Part shown: piece after piece, positions 16,790 through 24,223 of the stretch | Layout: every line of letters starts with the position of its first letter | Position numbering within the stretch: the first letter of the stretch is position 1 | Source: Lacticaseibacillus mingshuiensis | GTDB lineage: Bacteria > Bacillota > Bacilli > Lactobacillales > Lactobacillaceae | Reading direction: 5' to 3' | Length of the DNA: 64,000 bases | Assembly: GCF_016861785.1 (NCBI RefSeq) | Contig: NZ_BOLS01000010.1 | Location: forward strand, 60,841 to 124,840 | Program-made: the position numbers and the translations under genes | The notes under the pieces: model-generated | Database searches by the model: none | Told to the model about the DNA's origin: nothing | Seen by the model: only the letters and a program-made list of their open reading frames with translations

Positions 16790-17224
16790 ATGGCAGAAGA
16801 TTTTAGGACCATCCTCGTCGGGGTCGATGACTCGCAGGACGCACTGGCTGCGTTCCGTTACGCGATTCACCGCGCCCGCGTCGACGAGGCGAGCCTCATC
16901 ATCACCACAATTCTCGAATCCGGCGAAATGAACGTGTATGAAGCCCTCACCAAGGATTATGTCCATGGTGAGCGCGAAGAACTTGAGACCCACTTGAAAG
17001 AGTATGTCGCCCTGGCCGAAAAAGCCGGCATCAAATCCGTCCGTGCGGTGATCGGTGAAGGCGACGCAGGCGAAACAATCGTCAAAACGATCATCCCCGC
17101 CGTTTCGCCGGACCTACTCGTGATCGGCGCGGCCGCCAAGACCGGCATCGCCAAGCATTTTGGCAGCCAGGCGGCCTACATGGCGAAATACGCCCCTTGC
17201 TCCGTCTTGGTCGTTCGCGATTAG
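16790..17224 (+). CDS. Universal stress protein, UspA family
   Basis: Cytoplasmic stress protein of 144 residues with the UspA fold. The start TILVGVDDSQDALAAFRYAI and the C-terminal nucleotide-binding block GAAAKTGIAKHFGSQAAYMAKYAPCSVLVVR are typical of ATP-binding members. RBS AAGGAGGAG lies just upstream of the ATG, and the gene is 14 bp downstream of mntH, so the two form an operon ending at the terminator at 17253. Confidence 0.93.
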   Translation: MAEDFRTILVGVDDSQDALAAFRYAIHRARVDEASLIITTILESGEMNVYEALTKDYVHGEREELETHLKEYVALAEKAGIKSVRAVIGEGDAGETIVKTIIPAVSPDLLVIGAAAKTGIAKHFGSQAAYMAKYAPCSVLVVRD

Positions 17225-17252
17225 CACCATGCCACGGTGAGATCGATCACGC

Positions 17253-17292
17253 AAAAAAGGGGTGCAGACGAACTTGCCTGCACCCCTTTTTC
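17253..17292. terminator. Bidirectional terminator
   Basis: AAAAAGGGGTGCAG / CTGCACCCCTTTTT with a 10-base loop. It ends the mntH-usp operon on the plus strand and could also end a minus-strand RNA from the promoter at 17712-17741. Confidence 0.85.
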
Positions 17293-17705
17293 GCATCCAA
17301 CCACTAGCAAATATCGTAAACACCATGTACGACCTTCCAATTTTCAAAAAATCAGAATCGAAAAAAAAGATTCGGCCCCTATGTACGACAAACACACCGG
17401 TCGACGTGTCTTTTCAGCCATGGCCAGTGTGCATTGAAGCTTTTCAATTAGGAGACTGAGGGCGCCTTGCCGCGGGGCTTAGCGGGATCAGATTTTCAAC
17501 GTGGCAGCTCGATCAAGGTGCGATTTTTGCTGCCGGACAACGGTGGTGCTGGTGGTACGCCCTCTCGCCTAATTTATGACACCACTGACTCGGGTGCCCT
17601 TCATAGCGGCTGCTCTAGGTTTGCGACGGGGGTGGACTCCCTCGCCGGGCACGCCGTCTCGGAGGAAAGCAATCTGTGTGGCCACGCCAGATACCCCTTC
17701 AACTG
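17293..17705 (-). ncRNA. Possible structured RNA, unidentified
   Basis: No convincing gene lies between usp and the multicopper oxidase. A near-consensus minus-strand promoter (17712-17741) would make an RNA starting near 17705. The first 250 bases are GC-rich and can form several stems: ATCTG/CAGAT around GTGGCCAC, GTGCCC/GGGCAC, GACGG/CCGTC and AGTGGT/ACCACC. The bidirectional terminator at 17253-17292 would end it. I find no match to tmRNA, RNase P, SRP RNA or a common riboswitch. 6S RNA (the lactobacillar 'Lacto-usp' type is reported near usp genes) is a possibility only. The 3' half (17293-17450) looks AT-rich and unstructured. Confidence 0.4.
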
Positions 17706-17711
17706 TCGATT

Positions 17712-17741
17712 AATATACTCCAGTGTAAACGGTTTTGTCAA
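17712..17741 (-). promoter_or_regulatory. Strong promoter, minus strand
   Basis: TTGACA (17741-17736), 18-bp spacer, TATATT (17717-17712). It points away from the multicopper oxidase into a region without a supported gene. Confidence 0.65.
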
Positions 17742-17904
17742 CTTTATTTGCTGACAATTTAAACGCGTAAAAAGCGCGTCACAAAGGCATTTCCATTGCT
17801 GTCTTGTCAGCGGCCGATATATTTATTTTAAATAACTTTTTCACCCGAAGGAAAAGGCGCGGACAGTCCATCTGAGCGCAGCTTGCCACGCCGCCTCCGT
17901 CCAC

Positions 17905-17933
17905 AAAAAAAGCGGCCTCCTCAGCCGCTTTTT
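17905..17933 (-). terminator. Terminator of multicopper oxidase gene
   Basis: AAAAAGCGGC, loop TGAGGAG, GCCGCTTTTT on the minus strand, 15 bp after the stop codon. Confidence 0.85.
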
Positions 17934-17947
17934 CCCTACCACGTGAC

Positions 17948-19483
17948 TTACATCTTCATGCCCATTTTCATATACGAATCCATCCCCGCCATCCAGAGGT
18001 CCTCAGGCTTGATGCCGCGCTCCTCCGCAAAGGCGTGGACGAGGGTGTCCATATCCATCAGCTTGTACGTCTTGTTCGGCTCGGCTGGATCAATGACCTG
18101 AATCTGGGCCATCATTCCACCGTCTTCATGCTCAATGATGTGGCAGTGATACATGTAAACACCAGGAAGATCAAAGCGCACCAGCAGGCGGACCGTTTCG
18201 CCCGGATTGACGCCGACCGTATCTTTAAAGCCGGTCTCGTTTGGATACGGCGCGTGGCCGTTGCGGCTGACCACCAGGAATTGCGTCCCATGCACGTGGA
18301 ACGGATGCACCATGCCGCCGTGCATCGTGTTGGTGTTTGTCACATCCCAATACTGGGCCTGCCCCATCTGCTGGGTGGCGTCGATGCGCTGCATGTTGAA
18401 CTTCTTGCCGTCGATTGCGACCGCCTCGTCCATGCCGCTCATCACGACCTTGCGCACAGGCATCGCCGGATCCGGCAACGGCGCCTGCACATCCAGCAGG
18501 TCCGCGGGCAAGGTCGTGTCATCCGGCGCAAACACATGAATGCGGAACGACACGATCGGCACGTCATCGGAAAATAGGGTGACGGTGTCGCCTTCCTTGT
18601 AGTCCTTGAAATCGACGATCACCTCGGCGCGCTCGGCACAGGTCATCATCAGGTGCGTCAACGTCACCGGATGCGCCAGCAAGCTTGAATCCCCCGCGAT
18701 CTGCGTGAATGGCAGGTCATCGGAAAAATGCAGACGCCATTCACGCCGGTTGGCCCCATCGAGAATGCGTAGCCGCAATTTCTGCGTCGTCACATCAAAA
18801 TACGGATTGACCGTGCCATTGATCAACGCAGTCGGCCCCTGCACCCCATCCGGATCGTAATCCGCGCGGTAATCCCACTGATTATTTTCGTGGAAACGGC
18901 GGTCCTGAAGCACCAGCGGAATATCATTGACGCCATAGTCATGCGGCAGCGGCAGGCTGTTGATGTGGTCGTCGGTGACCAGCGCCAAGGTGGCCAACCC
19001 GTGCCAGACCTGCTCGGCCGTGCTCGGACACGGATGGGCGTGCAGCCAAGTGGTCGCCGCCGGTTGATCCAACGTAAAGTCGATGTCAGAGGTTTCGCCC
19101 GGGTAAACAGGCGCGTGGCACCCGCCATCCACATAAGGTCCCGTGACCGCCAGCCCGTGCCAGTGGAAGGTGGTCAGTTCCTTGAGATGATTTTGCAGAT
19201 GCACATGGATATGTTTGCCAACTGGAAAAACGATGGTCTGGCCCAACACGCTGGCGTTGTAGCCCCAGGTCTTCGTCTTAGCCCCAGGCAAGATCTGCGT
19301 CTCGCCGGCTTGGGCGGTGACCGTGTAATACAGATCCGTCGCCGTTTCCTTGTCCGGCTTCAATAGCGGCGGAATCGCCAGCGGCCGCGCCGGCGCCGCT
19401 GCGACCTCAAGCGGCACATAACCGCCATCGTGGGTGTTAAAGGCCGGTTCGTCAAAAAAGTAATCCGAGTAGACTTTGCTCAT
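17948..19483 (-). CDS. Multicopper oxidase (laccase-like)
   Basis: Copper-dependent oxidase of 511 residues with three cupredoxin domains. All four copper-ligand motifs are present: HWHG (107-110), HAHP (148-151), HPFHVHG (in the third domain) and HCHIIEHEDGGMM near the end, where Cys and Met ligate the type 1 copper. The C-terminus is Met-rich (MAGMDSYMKMGMKM). No signal peptide is seen, as in spore-coat CotA-like or SufI-like lactobacillar homologues, so it may be cytoplasmic. Likely roles are copper tolerance or oxidation of phenols, bilirubin or amines. RBS AAGGAGGG before the ATG. It stands alone with its own terminator. Confidence 0.92.
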   Translation of the reverse strand: MSKVYSDYFFDEPAFNTHDGGYVPLEVAAAPARPLAIPPLLKPDKETATDLYYTVTAQAGETQILPGAKTKTWGYNASVLGQTIVFPVGKHIHVHLQNHLKELTTFHWHGLAVTGPYVDGGCHAPVYPGETSDIDFTLDQPAATTWLHAHPCPSTAEQVWHGLATLALVTDDHINSLPLPHDYGVNDIPLVLQDRRFHENNQWDYRADYDPDGVQGPTALINGTVNPYFDVTTQKLRLRILDGANRREWRLHFSDDLPFTQIAGDSSLLAHPVTLTHLMMTCAERAEVIVDFKDYKEGDTVTLFSDDVPIVSFRIHVFAPDDTTLPADLLDVQAPLPDPAMPVRKVVMSGMDEAVAIDGKKFNMQRIDATQQMGQAQYWDVTNTNTMHGGMVHPFHVHGTQFLVVSRNGHAPYPNETGFKDTVGVNPGETVRLLVRFDLPGVYMYHCHIIEHEDGGMMAQIQVIDPAEPNKTYKLMDMDTLVHAFAEERGIKPEDLWMAGMDSYMKMGMKM

Positions 19484-19624
19484 GCTATTGCCCTCCTTTT
19501 ACTTTGTACCAGTTCTAGTTTACCACCTTGATGCAGGGACGGAAGATTATTTTTTAGGCATTCCTTATTCGCGCCGTGGGCAAAGTGGTACACTTTTTCT
19601 GAAAGCAGAAATGGAGGGGTCCAT

Positions 19625-19789
19625 ATGGGAACAATGCCAAAAACGCTCGCGTGGTTGATCGTCATCGCGAACGTCATCTTGATCGGGTTAGTCCTGACGA
19701 TGCACAATATGGCCGCGATGATCTTGATGGCGGCGATCATGCTAGTCGATGCGTTGAACGGGTTGTGGGGTGCGTATCAGCACCACTGA
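19625..19789 (+). CDS. Small membrane protein, 54 residues
   Basis: Short frame with RBS GGAGGGG 4 bases before the ATG. The product MGTMPKTLAWLIVIANVILI continues as two hydrophobic segments (about 8-26 and 28-46) with a short Met-rich turn (TMHNMAAM) and ends GAYQHH. It lies divergently from the multicopper oxidase and is followed by a good terminator, which supports a real gene. No family recognised. The Met/His content and the neighbour hint at copper, without proof. Confidence 0.6.
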   Translation: MGTMPKTLAWLIVIANVILIGLVLTMHNMAAMILMAAIMLVDALNGLWGAYQHH

Positions 19790-19812
19790 CGGGCCAGGTC
19801 ACCAGGCAACTC

Positions 19813-19853
19813 AAAAAGACGTTGCAAGCTGAGAAAAGCCGCAACGTCTTTTT
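19813..19853. terminator. Bidirectional terminator
   Basis: AAAAAGACGTTGC / GCAACGTCTTTTT with a 15-base loop, between the small membrane protein gene and the converging acetyltransferase gene. Confidence 0.85.
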
Positions 19854-19883
19854 CTATGCAAGCCAAGAATCGCCGCAACCTTT

Positions 19884-20489
19884 TTAATCGATCTGGTCCC
19901 AGTCGATCTGCCTGTCCTTAAAATAAAATTCCTTGTCATGGTCGTTGATCGGCCGCAACACCCGCGCCGGGTTGCCGACCGCCACCACATTGTCCGGTAG
20001 GTCGTGGGTGACGACACTGCCGGCTCCGACCACGACATTGTTGCCGATCGTGATGCCAGGGAGCACGATCGCGCCGCTGCCAAACCAACAATTTTCCCCG
20101 ATATGCACCGCCTGATTGAACTGGTACTCACGGCGACGCAGGGCAGGCAAAATGGGGTGCGCGCCGGTCGCGATCGTGACATTCGGGCCAAACATCGTGT
20201 TGTCGCCGACATAAATGTGCGTGTCGTCGACCAGCGTCAAATTGAAATTCGCGTAGATGTGGTCGCCAAAATGGGCAAAATGGCCCGCCCAGTTGGCATG
20301 AAGCGGCGGCTCAATGTAGCAGTTCGGCCCGATCTCGGCAAACATCTCCTGCAGCAGCTGCGCACGCTTGGCGACTTCGCTGGGCCGACTGTGATTATAA
20401 TCATATTGTTTTTCCAGGCAGGCGCGTTGCGCGGCCAGCAGGTCCTCGCGCGGCAGATACAAGCTGCCGTCATGCATGTCTTCGTGCAT
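19884..20489 (-). CDS. Maltose/galactoside O-acetyltransferase-like
   Basis: Acetyl-CoA-dependent sugar O-acetyltransferase of 201 residues with a left-handed beta-helix. The N-terminal MAC-type domain (LPREDLLAAQRACLEKQYDYN) is followed by hexapeptide repeats (IGPNCYIEPPLHANWAG, VDDTHIYVGDNTMFGPNVTI, IGENCWFGSGAIVLPGITIGNNVVVGAGSVV). The catalytic His lies in TGAHPILPALRRR. ATG at 20489 has GTGAGGG upstream. It is cytoplasmic and may detoxify non-metabolised sugars. It overlaps no neighbour; the next gene upstream is the broken lipoprotein, whose stop is about 12 bp away. Confidence 0.9.
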   Translation of the reverse strand: MHEDMHDGSLYLPREDLLAAQRACLEKQYDYNHSRPSEVAKRAQLLQEMFAEIGPNCYIEPPLHANWAGHFAHFGDHIYANFNLTLVDDTHIYVGDNTMFGPNVTIATGAHPILPALRRREYQFNQAVHIGENCWFGSGAIVLPGITIGNNVVVGAGSVVTHDLPDNVVAVGNPARVLRPINDHDKEFYFKDRQIDWDQID

Positions 20490-20500
20490 TATGTTTTCCC

Positions 20501-20895
20501 TCACTTATCGGCTTGTTGTTGAGACTGTTTTTTGAAAAGAGTGCCCTGTTTGGTGTCGACGCAGGCGGTCTGCAGTTTGGTCGAGCTATCTTGCACAGTC
20601 AGCGCATGAGTCTTTTTATCCAGCTGATAGTCGACGGCCTTTTGACCCTTAAATGGCGTCGTTTGCTTGACGGTATCGATCGTAAAGGTCTCCATGCCCC
20701 CATTGCCATGGATCTTGCGGTCGAGCGTCCCGCTGGTGCCCTTGAGCTGCAGATGGACGCGAATCAGATCACCACTACTATAGCCGTAATAATCACCATC
20801 CAGCGATGCGGCCTGCGCGCGGCAACCCGTCAGCGTCAGTCCCAGCAGTAGGGTCGCCGAGGCAAAGACAGCACTCCGTTAAAAAATTTTTTCAA
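20501..20895 (-). pseudogene. Small lipoprotein gene with frameshift in signal peptide
   Basis: The frame ending at 20501 encodes RSAVFASATLLLGLTLTGC, a lipoprotein signal with lipobox LTGC, then a 100-residue mature part ending KKQSQQQADK, but it has no start: a TAA stop precedes it. The frame shifted by one base starts TTG at 20895 with MKKFFNGVLSL, exactly the missing head. One missing G in TCTTTG|CCTCGG (20860-20866) would join the two into MKKFFNGVLSLASATLLLGL. So the gene is frameshifted by one base or the base is a sequence error. Unrecognised lipoprotein; the mature part has KAVDYQLDKKTHALTV, an all-beta look. Confidence 0.65.
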
Positions 20896-20960
20896 TCTAT
20901 TTTCCCTAAATTGATTGATACAGTCCCCACTCTATCTGAGGGCGAGACCGTTTTCAACAG

Positions 20961-20992
20961 AAAAACCGCCCGACAGTCATCTGCCAGACGGT
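20961..20992 (-). terminator. Terminator of MalE-like gene
   Basis: CCGTCTGGCAG, loop ATGA, CTGTCGGGCGG (with G-U pairs) then TTTTT on the minus strand, about 60 bp after the stop at 21051. Confidence 0.75.
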
Positions 20993-21050
20993 CCGCGCCA
21001 AATAAAGGTGTCTTGCCCGCACCAAAAACGCGGGCGCTCTAGCGGTGCGA

Positions 21051-22280
21051 TCAAGGCTGCGAGATCACCTCTTGAAATGCCGCCAGTTTGGCCGAATAGT
21101 CAGCCGGTTTAATCGTCCCTGTGTAAGCGCCGATCATCAGTGCCGGTGCGTTGTCCCACAGCTGCGCCATTTGCGGCATCTTCGGCATCAAGACCGAACG
21201 ACGGGCCCGCGCAACCACGGCAACGGCAATGGAATCGGTGGTCAACGCAGACGTTTGCAACACCTGTTTATCGATCGGAATCTGGCCCTGCGCTTGATAG
21301 AGTGCCAGTTGGCCAATGCGATCGGTGAGATAGGCGGCTAAGGTCTGGGCGGCTTGCTGTTTGGCTGGCGCAGTGTGCGCGTTTACGGCAAAGGCCATCA
21401 CCCCGAGGAAAGCCTTCATCGGGACAGACTTCCCTGCTAGCGTGATCGTTGGCAGGGTCGTCACGGCGAGATCGTCACCCAGAATCTTCCTGACCGCCTG
21501 CGCATCCCATGGCCCACCAATGATCGCGCCAAGTTGGCCGGTCTTTAGCAGACTCATCTCAGTTGAGGTCTCGATCACCCCACGATTATGCTGTTGTTGG
21601 GCAAACCAGGCCAGCGCATTCTGCCCAGCCTGAGAGGCCATCGTGGCGCCAGCCAACGTTTCACCGTCTTCCCCAAATAACTGGACACCGGCTGTCACAA
21701 AGATCGGGAACGTGTCATAGGGAACGGTGAAATCAAGCCCGATCACACCCTTGGCCGTCAGGGTGTCCCAGCTCTTGACATCATCAGCGGAAAGGCGTGC
21801 CTTGTTGTAATACAAGACATTCGCTTGCTGGGCCCACGGATACCCATATAACTTACCCTGCCACTTCATCGCGTCGTATGCCGCTTCGATGTTGGTCGCC
21901 TTGATCTTCTTTGCAGCTGCGGGCGACAGCGGATTGATATACCCCGCCTCAGCAAGTTGCCCCAACTGATCATTGGGGACCTCAAATACATCGGCCGCGT
22001 TGGGCGTTGTTTTCGGGACATCGGTCTTTGCGTTGACAGTGCCGTTGGGACTTGGTGTGACCGTCACCACCACATGCGGATACTTCTTCGTAAAGGTCGC
22101 TACTAATTGCTGATAGGCAGGCACCTGCACCGCATCGACCCACAATGTGACCGCGCCAGCCAGGTTCTTGCCATTCAATGAAGCGGTCGGCTGTTGACGC
22201 GAACTTGGGCGACAGGCGACCAGCAAAATCAAGACCACCAGCGTTGCCGCACCGCCGATCACCTTTTGCCAAAATCTCAT
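21051..22280 (-). CDS. Maltodextrin-type binding lipoprotein (orphan)
   Basis: Family 1 solute-binding lipoprotein, 409 residues. The signal ends LLVAC with Cys23 modified. The mature part has LAGAVTLWVDAVQVPAYQ, DVFEVPNDQLGQLAEAGYI, WQGKLYGYPWAQQANVLYYNK and LLKTGQLGAIIGGPWDAQA, the MalE/maltodextrin-binding pattern. RBS GGGGGAGG is 7 bases before the ATG. No permease or ATPase adjoins it. Its own terminator and a cre-like site upstream make it a single-gene, catabolite-controlled unit. Binding-site Trp residues suggest an oligosaccharide ligand, but this is inference. Confidence 0.87.
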   Translation of the reverse strand: MRFWQKVIGGAATLVVLILLVACRPSSRQQPTASLNGKNLAGAVTLWVDAVQVPAYQQLVATFTKKYPHVVVTVTPSPNGTVNAKTDVPKTTPNAADVFEVPNDQLGQLAEAGYINPLSPAAAKKIKATNIEAAYDAMKWQGKLYGYPWAQQANVLYYNKARLSADDVKSWDTLTAKGVIGLDFTVPYDTFPIFVTAGVQLFGEDGETLAGATMASQAGQNALAWFAQQQHNRGVIETSTEMSLLKTGQLGAIIGGPWDAQAVRKILGDDLAVTTLPTITLAGKSVPMKAFLGVMAFAVNAHTAPAKQQAAQTLAAYLTDRIGQLALYQAQGQIPIDKQVLQTSALTTDSIAVAVVARARRSVLMPKMPQMAQLWDNAPALMIGAYTGTIKPADYSAKLAAFQEVISQP

Positions 22281-22323
22281 GTCTATTCCTCCCCCAGGAG
22301 ATAGAAAGTGACAACGACAGAGC

Positions 22324-22337
22324 GGGAAGCGCTTACG
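22324..22337. promoter_or_regulatory. cre-like site upstream of MalE-like gene
   Basis: GGGAAGCGCTTACG has the cre core AAGCGCTT and matches the consensus at 11 of 14 positions, 44 bp upstream of the ATG. Confidence 0.45.
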
Positions 22338-22563
22338 ATTGACAAGGAAATTATGCCTTAAAGTGAGTTATTTTGGCAAGTCGTTTGGCGACAATTAAAT
22401 TGTTTATATCTGTTTGTGGAATAAAGCTCTCATCACCCGTGGAAAGCTTTTAAAAAGATTCTTTGATCACTACTCATGCAGCCGGTATCCTATAAATAAA
22501 GTTGTTTTAGCCGGGACAACGCGTTTCTGGTACACTGGCCTCATCAAGAAAGGGGACTTCATT

Positions 22564-23292
22564 GTGACCGCACTCTACGACGATCCAGACTTTTTTGCCC
22601 AATACCAGGCGATGCCGCGCAGCCAGGCGGGTCTCAGCGCAGCCGGCGAGTGGCCGACTTTTGAACGGCTCCTACCCGATCTAGCCGGCAAGCGCGTCCT
22701 CGACCTGGGCTGCGGGTACGGCTGGCAGTGCCGCTATGTCGCCGATCACGGCGCGGCGGCGGTGCTTGGCGTCGACGCTTCGGAGAAGATGCTCGCGGTG
22801 GCCCGCGAAAAAAATGCGGCGCCGGCCATCACCTATCAGCAAGCCACCATCCAAGCGTTTTCCGCCCCAGCCGGCAGTTTTGACCTCGTTTTGTCGTCGC
22901 TGGCCCTGCATTACCTGGAAGATTTTGGGGCGGTGGTGGCGCATGTCCATCAGTGGCTCGCGCCGGGTGGTGTCTTTTTGTTCACAGTGGAGCACCCGGT
23001 TTTCACCGCGGAAGGTAGTCAGGACTGGCTGTACGACAAAAACGGCGAGCCGTGGAAATGGCCCGTCGATCATTATTTTGATGAAGGCAAACGCGAGGCC
23101 CATTTTCTGGACCGCACCGTGACCAAATATCACCACACCCTGACGACGTTTGTGGACACCTTGCTCACGCATGGGTTTAGCTTGCAGCGACTGGTCGAAC
23201 CACAGCCCGCCCCGGCCTTGCGCGACCGGCCGGACATGCAGTCCTCGCTGCGCATGCCGATGATGCTGATCATCAAAGCGCAGCGGCAGTGA
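22564..23292 (+). CDS. SAM-dependent methyltransferase, class I
   Basis: Rossmann-fold methyltransferase of 242 residues. I chose GTG at 22564 (MTALYDDPDFFAQY) because GAAAGGGG is 8 bases upstream; an in-frame stretch further upstream has no RBS. The SAM-binding motif I VLDLGCGYGWQ is at about residue 46, the acidic motif II GVDASEKML follows, then FDLVLSSLALHYL and a Pro-rich WLAPGGVFLF. The substrate is not evident; small-molecule methylation is most likely. A T-flanked hairpin follows at 23303. Confidence 0.87.
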   Translation: MTALYDDPDFFAQYQAMPRSQAGLSAAGEWPTFERLLPDLAGKRVLDLGCGYGWQCRYVADHGAAAVLGVDASEKMLAVAREKNAAPAITYQQATIQAFSAPAGSFDLVLSSLALHYLEDFGAVVAHVHQWLAPGGVFLFTVEHPVFTAEGSQDWLYDKNGEPWKWPVDHYFDEGKREAHFLDRTVTKYHHTLTTFVDTLLTHGFSLQRLVEPQPAPALRDRPDMQSSLRMPMMLIIKAQRQ

Positions 23293-23302
23293 TTCCCCAC
23301 TC

Positions 23303-23340
23303 AAAAAGGGCGCTGAGGCAACCGTCTCAACGTCCTTTTT
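23303..23340. terminator. Bidirectional terminator
   Basis: AAAAAGG...GCTGAG / CTCAACG...CCTTTTT hairpin between the methyltransferase and the converging Dps-like gene. Confidence 0.7.
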
Positions 23341-23359
23341 GCGTGTGACCAAGTGTCCG

Positions 23360-23905
23360 CTAATCTTCGTCGTCCTCGTCTTCGTCGTGCAAGCCTTCCC
23401 AAGCTGTTTTGCCCAAAACCGCCTGCAGCTGGCGAATCGCGTGATTGTTTTCGCCGCGGACCGTGGTCAACACCGCCGCCATTGCGGGCCGGTCCTCGCG
23501 CTGGGCCAGCTTGATCGCCCGGTCGATGAAGAGATTGGCCATGGTCAGGTCATGCGCGCTGGCATCGACGATCGTTTCGGCCGGCGAAAACATCAGCCGC
23601 GGCTCCTCATCGATCTTACCGTAAGCCGCGATCTCCGCGGTCGTGGCAGGCGGCAGCTCATTTTCGTCCAGCAACAGATCGCCGAGACGGTCGAGCTGGC
23701 CCCGCACCATGTCGATCAGCGTCTGATACAGCGCCTGCAGACTGGCGGTTTGCGGGCCGCTGACGAACCAGCGCGCTTGGTGAAATTTCACATCCAGCAC
23801 CCACAGATTGGCGACGATGTGGCTAGTCATCGCCCCGGCTGTCGGCTTGTGATGGTCCAGATCCGCCTGCGCCACACTTGCTTGATAACGTTCTTCAATC
23901 GTCAT
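23360..23905 (-). CDS. Dps-like ferritin-family protein
   Basis: Member of the Dps/ferritin-like superfamily, 181 residues; such proteins form spherical shells that store iron and protect DNA. The block VANLWVLDVKFHQARWFVSGP is the family's first helix pair. Canonical Dps has a second His and an Asp/Glu pair (LH...D...E) in the next helix; here that stretch reads SLQALYQTLIDMVRGQL, so the ferroxidase site appears incomplete. The C-terminus is very acidic (LHDEDEDDED). It follows the HMA-domain gene by 14 bp with RBS AAAGGAG, in an operon behind an FNR-type operator, pointing to metal or redox control. Confidence 0.75.
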   Translation of the reverse strand: MTIEERYQASVAQADLDHHKPTAGAMTSHIVANLWVLDVKFHQARWFVSGPQTASLQALYQTLIDMVRGQLDRLGDLLLDENELPPATTAEIAAYGKIDEEPRLMFSPAETIVDASAHDLTMANLFIDRAIKLAQREDRPAMAAVLTTVRGENNHAIRQLQAVLGKTAWEGLHDEDEDDED

Positions 23906-23919
23906 TTCGTTTCGCTCCT

Positions 23920-24150
23920 TTACGCTTCGGTGACTTTGCTGCTTTTGACTTCATAGCCCAGGTCGCTCACGACTCGGGTCAACTGGTCGGCGGCGATCTG
24001 GCTGTCGTCGAATTGCGCCTTCACTTTGCCGGCATTGAATAACACTTTGACCGTTTCGACGCCAGGCTGGTTCTTGACCGCCGTTTCGATCTTCGTCAGA
24101 CAAGACGGGCAGGTCAGCTCGTCGAGTTGTAGGGTCAATTTTTTTGTCAT
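23920..24150 (-). CDS. HMA-domain metal-binding protein (CopZ-like)
   Basis: Small cytoplasmic metal carrier, 76 residues, consisting of one heavy-metal-associated domain. The metal site is Cys14-Pro-Ser-Cys17 in DELTCPSCLTKIE, followed by VETVKVLFNAGKVKAQFD, the usual beta-alpha-beta pattern. The neighbouring P1B ATPase lacks its own N-terminal HMA domain, so this protein probably delivers metal to it. RBS AGGAGG 7 bases before the ATG. First gene of a two-gene operon with the Dps-like gene, behind the operator at 24210-24223. Confidence 0.88.
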   Translation of the reverse strand: MTKKLTLQLDELTCPSCLTKIETAVKNQPGVETVKVLFNAGKVKAQFDDSQIAADQLTRVVSDLGYEVKSSKVTEA

Positions 24151-24181
24151 CAGAATAACCTCCTATTGATCAATTACTTCT

Positions 24182-24223
24182 ATTGTAACTGCACGCCGCT
24201 GGGGAAAAATTGACGGTGGTCAA
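24182..24223 (-). promoter_or_regulatory. Promoter with FNR/CRP-type operator, HMA-dps operon
   Basis: TTGAC-GGTG-GTCAA (24210-24223) is a 14-bp palindrome, 22 bp from the -10 TACAAT (24187-24182). The centre therefore lies near -41.5, the class II activator position of CRP/FNR-family proteins. It overlaps the P1B ATPase stop codon. Same layout as at 26142-26183. Confidence 0.65.

Noticed and set aside
17293..17705. RNase P RNA or tmRNA in the usp-oxidase gap
   Set aside because: The conserved GAGGAAAGTC and ACAGAA of RNase P and the tRNA-like ends and tag frame of tmRNA are absent.
17467..17754. 95-codon plus-strand frame in the usp-oxidase gap
   Set aside because: No RBS, Cys/Gly-rich unlike a real protein, and it covers the stems and the strong minus-strand promoter of a possible RNA.
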